A stretch of DNA of 17,801 bases from Eubacteriaceae bacterium UBA1433. GTDB lineage: Bacteria > Bacillota > Clostridia > Eubacteriales > UBA1433. The stretch lies in contig DCTT01000009.1 of assembly GCA_002329295.1 (NCBI GenBank), positions 44,748 to 62,548 of the forward strand, written 5' to 3'. The notes under the pieces are model-generated. The model had not been told where the DNA came from. It did no database searches and saw only the letters and a program-made list of their open reading frames with translations. This document shows positions 15,785 through 17,801 of the stretch, in pieces (positions within the stretch are counted from its first letter, which is position 1; every line of letters begins with the position of its first letter). Made by a program: the position numbers and the translations under genes.

Positions 15785-17002
15785 TTATTTTTCCTTGTAT
15801 TGTTCTATCATTGTGGCACGAACACGCAGAGGAAGTCCGAAGAGTTTGATAAATCCTTCCGCATCTTTATGATCATACATCTCCCCGGTCGTGAAACTTG
15901 AAATTTCTTCGCTGTACAAAGAATAAGGCGAAGAAATGCCTTGAGGGATGATGTTGCCCTTGTATAATTTCAGTTTTACTTTTCCGGTGACGGATTCTTG
16001 TGTTTTGTCCACAAAGGCGCTGATGGCTTCGCGCAGCGGGGTAAACCACATGCCGTTATAAATCAATTCCGAAAAGGTTACGGCAGCGGTAGCCTTAAAG
16101 GAATAGGTTTGCCTGTCAAGACAAATACGCTCCAATTCATTATGGGCATAATAGAGGATGGTTCCTCCGGGCGTTTCATAGATACCGCGACTTTTCATGC
16201 CTACCACGCGGTTTTCAATCATATCGATAATGCCGATGCCATGGGTGCCGCCGATGTCGTTTAGCCGATAAATCAGTTCTTTGCCGGATAGTTTTTCTCC
16301 GTTGAGCGCCACGGGAACGCCTTGTTCAAAATCGATTTCAATGATTTGCGCCTCATCAGGTGCTTTTTCCGGCGTTACACTTAACTGAAGCAGTTTGTCA
16401 TAATCCGGTGCAGTGTCGGGATTTTCCAATTCCAGCCCTTCGTGGCTTAAATGCCAAATATTTTTATCACGACTGTAGAGTTGGTTGGCTGGCAGGTTGA
16501 GTTTGATGTCGTGTTCAATGCAATAATCCACGGCATCTTCACGGCTTTTGATATTCCATATACGCCATGGAGCGATGATTTTCATTTCCGGTGCAAGCGC
16601 CCAGATGCCGAGGTCGAAACGCACTTGGTCGTTGCCTTTGCCTGTGGCACCGTGACAAATGGCCGTTGCGCCCACTTGCTTTGCATATTCCACGAGTTTT
16701 TTTGCGATCAACGGTCGCGCGATAGAAGTACCCAGAAGATATTTGTTTTCGTACATTGCGCCGGACTTGAGCATCGGAAAAATATAATCTTCCACGAGTT
16801 CGTCCGTGACGTCTAAGATCGTTACCTGATATGCGCCGCATTCATAGCCTCGTTTTTCTAAATTATTCAGTTCGGCGCCCTGTCCTACATCAATGCACAA
16901 GGCATATACATCATAGTTGTAATTTTCTTTTAACCAGGGAATGATAGCGGAAGTATCCAGTCCGCCCGAGTAAGCCAACACGATTTTTTCTTTGTCCGTC
17001 AT
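15785..17002 (-). CDS. argG: Argininosuccinate synthase
   Basis: Joins citrulline and aspartate with ATP to give argininosuccinate, the step before ArgH. About 405 residues. The N-terminal N-type PP-loop is clear: VLAYSGGLDTS (S12 to S18 in this numbering), followed by the family segments ICHGATGKGNDQVRF and SREDAVDYC, and the C-terminal helix region. I chose ATG 17000-17002 because AGAGG lies 8 bases upstream. The in-frame GTG three codons earlier (17009-17011) overlaps this ribosome site, so it is unlikely to be the start. First gene of argGH; the upstream region carries two palindromes that look like arginine repressor sites, so repression by arginine is likely. Confidence 0.98.
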   Translation of the reverse strand: MTDKEKIVLAYSGGLDTSAIIPWLKENYNYDVYALCIDVGQGAELNNLEKRGYECGAYQVTILDVTDELVEDYIFPMLKSGAMYENKYLLGTSIARPLIAKKLVEYAKQVGATAICHGATGKGNDQVRFDLGIWALAPEMKIIAPWRIWNIKSREDAVDYCIEHDIKLNLPANQLYSRDKNIWHLSHEGLELENPDTAPDYDKLLQLSVTPEKAPDEAQIIEIDFEQGVPVALNGEKLSGKELIYRLNDIGGTHGIGIIDMIENRVVGMKSRGIYETPGGTILYYAHNELERICLDRQTYSFKATAAVTFSELIYNGMWFTPLREAISAFVDKTQESVTGKVKLKLYKGNIIPQGISSPYSLYSEEISSFTTGEMYDHKDAEGFIKLFGLPLRVRATMIEQYKEK

Positions 17003-17038
17003 TTTTTTCACCTCTATATTTTCAATAACGCTAAATTA

Positions 17039-17071
17039 GCATAATTATGCAACAATAAGTATAAATATACT
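17039..17071 (-). promoter_or_regulatory. Tandem ARG-box-like operator before argGH
   Basis: Two perfect palindromes, GCATAATTATGC at 17039-17050 and AGTATAAATATACT at 17058-17071, have centres 20 bp apart. This fits two 18-bp arginine-repressor boxes side by side on one DNA face. They lie 37-69 bases before the argG ATG and overlap the likely promoter (-10 TATACT, minus strand, 17058-17063; -35 weak). Binding by ArgR/AhrC is inferred from position and similarity to the known A+T-rich box. Confidence 0.65.
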
Positions 17072-17139
17072 ATTGCCGCTCAAAAAATGCAAGAGGAAAA
17101 GCAAAAAATTTTACTTTTTACGGGAAAAACATTTTTCGC

Positions 17140-17168
17140 TTGTCGAAATCAGAAAAAAAAGGTACAAT
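17140..17168 (+). promoter_or_regulatory. Promoter of the pseudouridine synthase gene
   Basis: TTGTCG at 17140-17145, 17 bp, then TACAAT at 17163-17168. Transcription would start near 17175, about 50 bases before the proposed start codon at 17226 and divergent from argG. Confidence 0.65.
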
Positions 17169-17212
17169 AATTACATATTCTAAATCAGGATTCATTTTTC
17201 GAAAAATCAAAC

Positions 17213-17216
17213 GAGG
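17213..17216 (+). promoter_or_regulatory. Ribosome binding site before a non-standard start
   Basis: GAGG is followed by 9 bases and the in-frame ATT at 17226 (or by 6 bases and ACG at 17223). It is the only Shine-Dalgarno-like site placed to serve the full-length pseudouridine synthase frame. Confidence 0.5.
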
Positions 17217-17225
17217 CAATCAACG

Positions 17226-17801
17226 ATTAAAGAAAACAATCACACCTATACCTACAAAATAAATACCGAAGATGACGGCGTTACGCTAAAAGAGTATTTG
17301 AAAAGCCGTCATTTTTATTCTCAACGAGTGTTGACAATGCTCAAAAAAGAAGGCGAAGTGCAAATCAATCGCAAAGTTGCGGCTTTTCAAACGCTGTTGC
17401 AAACGGGCGATGAAGTTTGGATTGATTTGGGCGTTGAAAAAAGCGACGGAGTGGCAGTGCCGATGCCTTTGAAGGTGCTGTATGAAGATTTTGATTTGTT
17501 GGTGGTCAATAAACCGCCTCAATTGGTTACCCACCCTACGCGCTCGCATCAAACTGATACTCTTGCCAATGCAATTTATCATCATTGGCAAGAAAAAAAA
17601 GAGTCATGCAAAGTACGCTTTATCAATCGATTAGACAGGGATACTTCAGGGATTGTGTGCATAGCAAAGAACAAATATGTACATCATTTTGTTCAGCAGC
17701 AGATGGTAGATCGAAAGGTAAAAAAAATTTATAGAGCCATTGTAGAGGGCAAGTTAAAAAAAGAACAAGATGTGATAGATGCGCCTATTTGTCGCAATGA
17801 G
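17226..17801 (+). CDS. RluA/RluD-family 23S/tRNA pseudouridine synthase, N-terminal part, probable AUU start
   Basis: Converts uridine to pseudouridine in rRNA or tRNA. About 192 residues are present and the 3' end is outside the window. Residues about 18-75 form an S4 RNA-binding domain (GVTLKEYLKSRHFYSQRVL, then VQINRKVA and LLQTGDEVWI). The catalytic domain follows with LVVNKPPQLVTHP, and the active-site motif reads FINRLDRDTSGIV, with the catalytic Asp in RLDRDTSG; Asn stands where many relatives have His. The frame is open from the TAA at 17181 but contains no ATG, GTG or TTG until TTG 17298, which would remove the first S4 helix. ATT 17226, 9 bases after GAGG, gives a natural N-terminus (M-K-E-N-N-H...). 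Which RNA site it modifies cannot be told. Confidence 0.88.
   Translation, partial: MKENNHTYTYKINTEDDGVTLKEYLKSRHFYSQRVLTMLKKEGEVQINRKVAAFQTLLQTGDEVWIDLGVEKSDGVAVPMPLKVLYEDFDLLVVNKPPQLVTHPTRSHQTDTLANAIYHHWQEKKESCKVRFINRLDRDTSGIVCIAKNKYVHHFVQQQMVDRKVKKIYRAIVEGKLKKEQDVIDAPICRNE

Noticed and set aside
17000..17011. GTG at 17009-17011 as the argG start
   Set aside because: It overlaps the only good Shine-Dalgarno site, which is correctly spaced for the ATG at 17000-17002.
1..17801. CRISPR arrays, tRNA or rRNA genes, insertion sequences, phage genes
   Set aside because: Reading both strands I saw no regularly spaced repeats, no cloverleaf-like or rRNA-like stretches, and no transposase, integrase or phage protein motifs.

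Overview
The window looks like a chromosomal housekeeping segment of a low-to-moderate G+C member of the Bacillota (Firmicutes). Evidence: strong purine-rich Shine-Dalgarno sites (GGAGG/AGGAGG), TTGACA/TATACT-type promoters, some TTG starts, intrinsic terminators with U-tracts, and a single-chain pyruvate carboxylase, argGH and an MntP-type pump together. The genus cannot be named from sequence alone. I see no mobile elements, CRISPR arrays, tRNA or rRNA genes, and no defence or toxin system.

Layout. (1) 1-862: 3' part of tryptophanyl-tRNA synthetase (trpS), cut by the window edge. (2) 1061-4498: a complete pyruvate carboxylase (pyc), which ends at a bidirectional terminator facing the next block. 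(3) 6752-4540, minus strand: a short operon of a PfkB-fold protein lacking the catalytic Asp, an MntP-type manganese exporter with a TTG start, and a GNAT acetyltransferase. An extended -10 promoter lies upstream. (4) 7777-6893, minus: an EamA/DMT permease with a near-consensus promoter. (5) 9643-7934, minus: a B12-binding radical SAM protein with a DUF4080-type tail, divergent from (6) 9789-11015: an enolase-superfamily (mandelate racemase-like) probable sugar-acid dehydratase with its own promoter and terminator. (7) 11179-12672: a CYTH-CHAD protein of the inorganic polyphosphate/triphosphate type. (8) 12714-12845: a promoter followed about 100 nt later by a terminator, with no ordinary gene between. 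(9) 12968-14203: an MFS transporter. (10) 17002-14386, minus: argG and argH, one base apart, preceded by two tandem palindromes resembling ArgR/AhrC operators. (11) 17226 to the end: the 5' part of an RluA/RluD-type pseudouridine synthase, divergent from argG.

Functionally these are mostly independent transcription units. Clear links are argG-argH (last two steps of arginine synthesis) and the three-gene minus-strand operon around mntP. Pyruvate carboxylase feeds oxaloacetate, and hence aspartate, the co-substrate of ArgG, but the sequence shows no regulatory link.

I did not find a convincing new multi-gene system. The points most worth a second look are: the pseudouridine synthase frame, which has no ATG/GTG/TTG before its S4 domain and probably starts at AUU; the PfkB-fold protein with GAEQ where GAGD is expected; the orphan promoter-terminator unit at 12714-12845; and the tandem ARG-box-like pair before argG.
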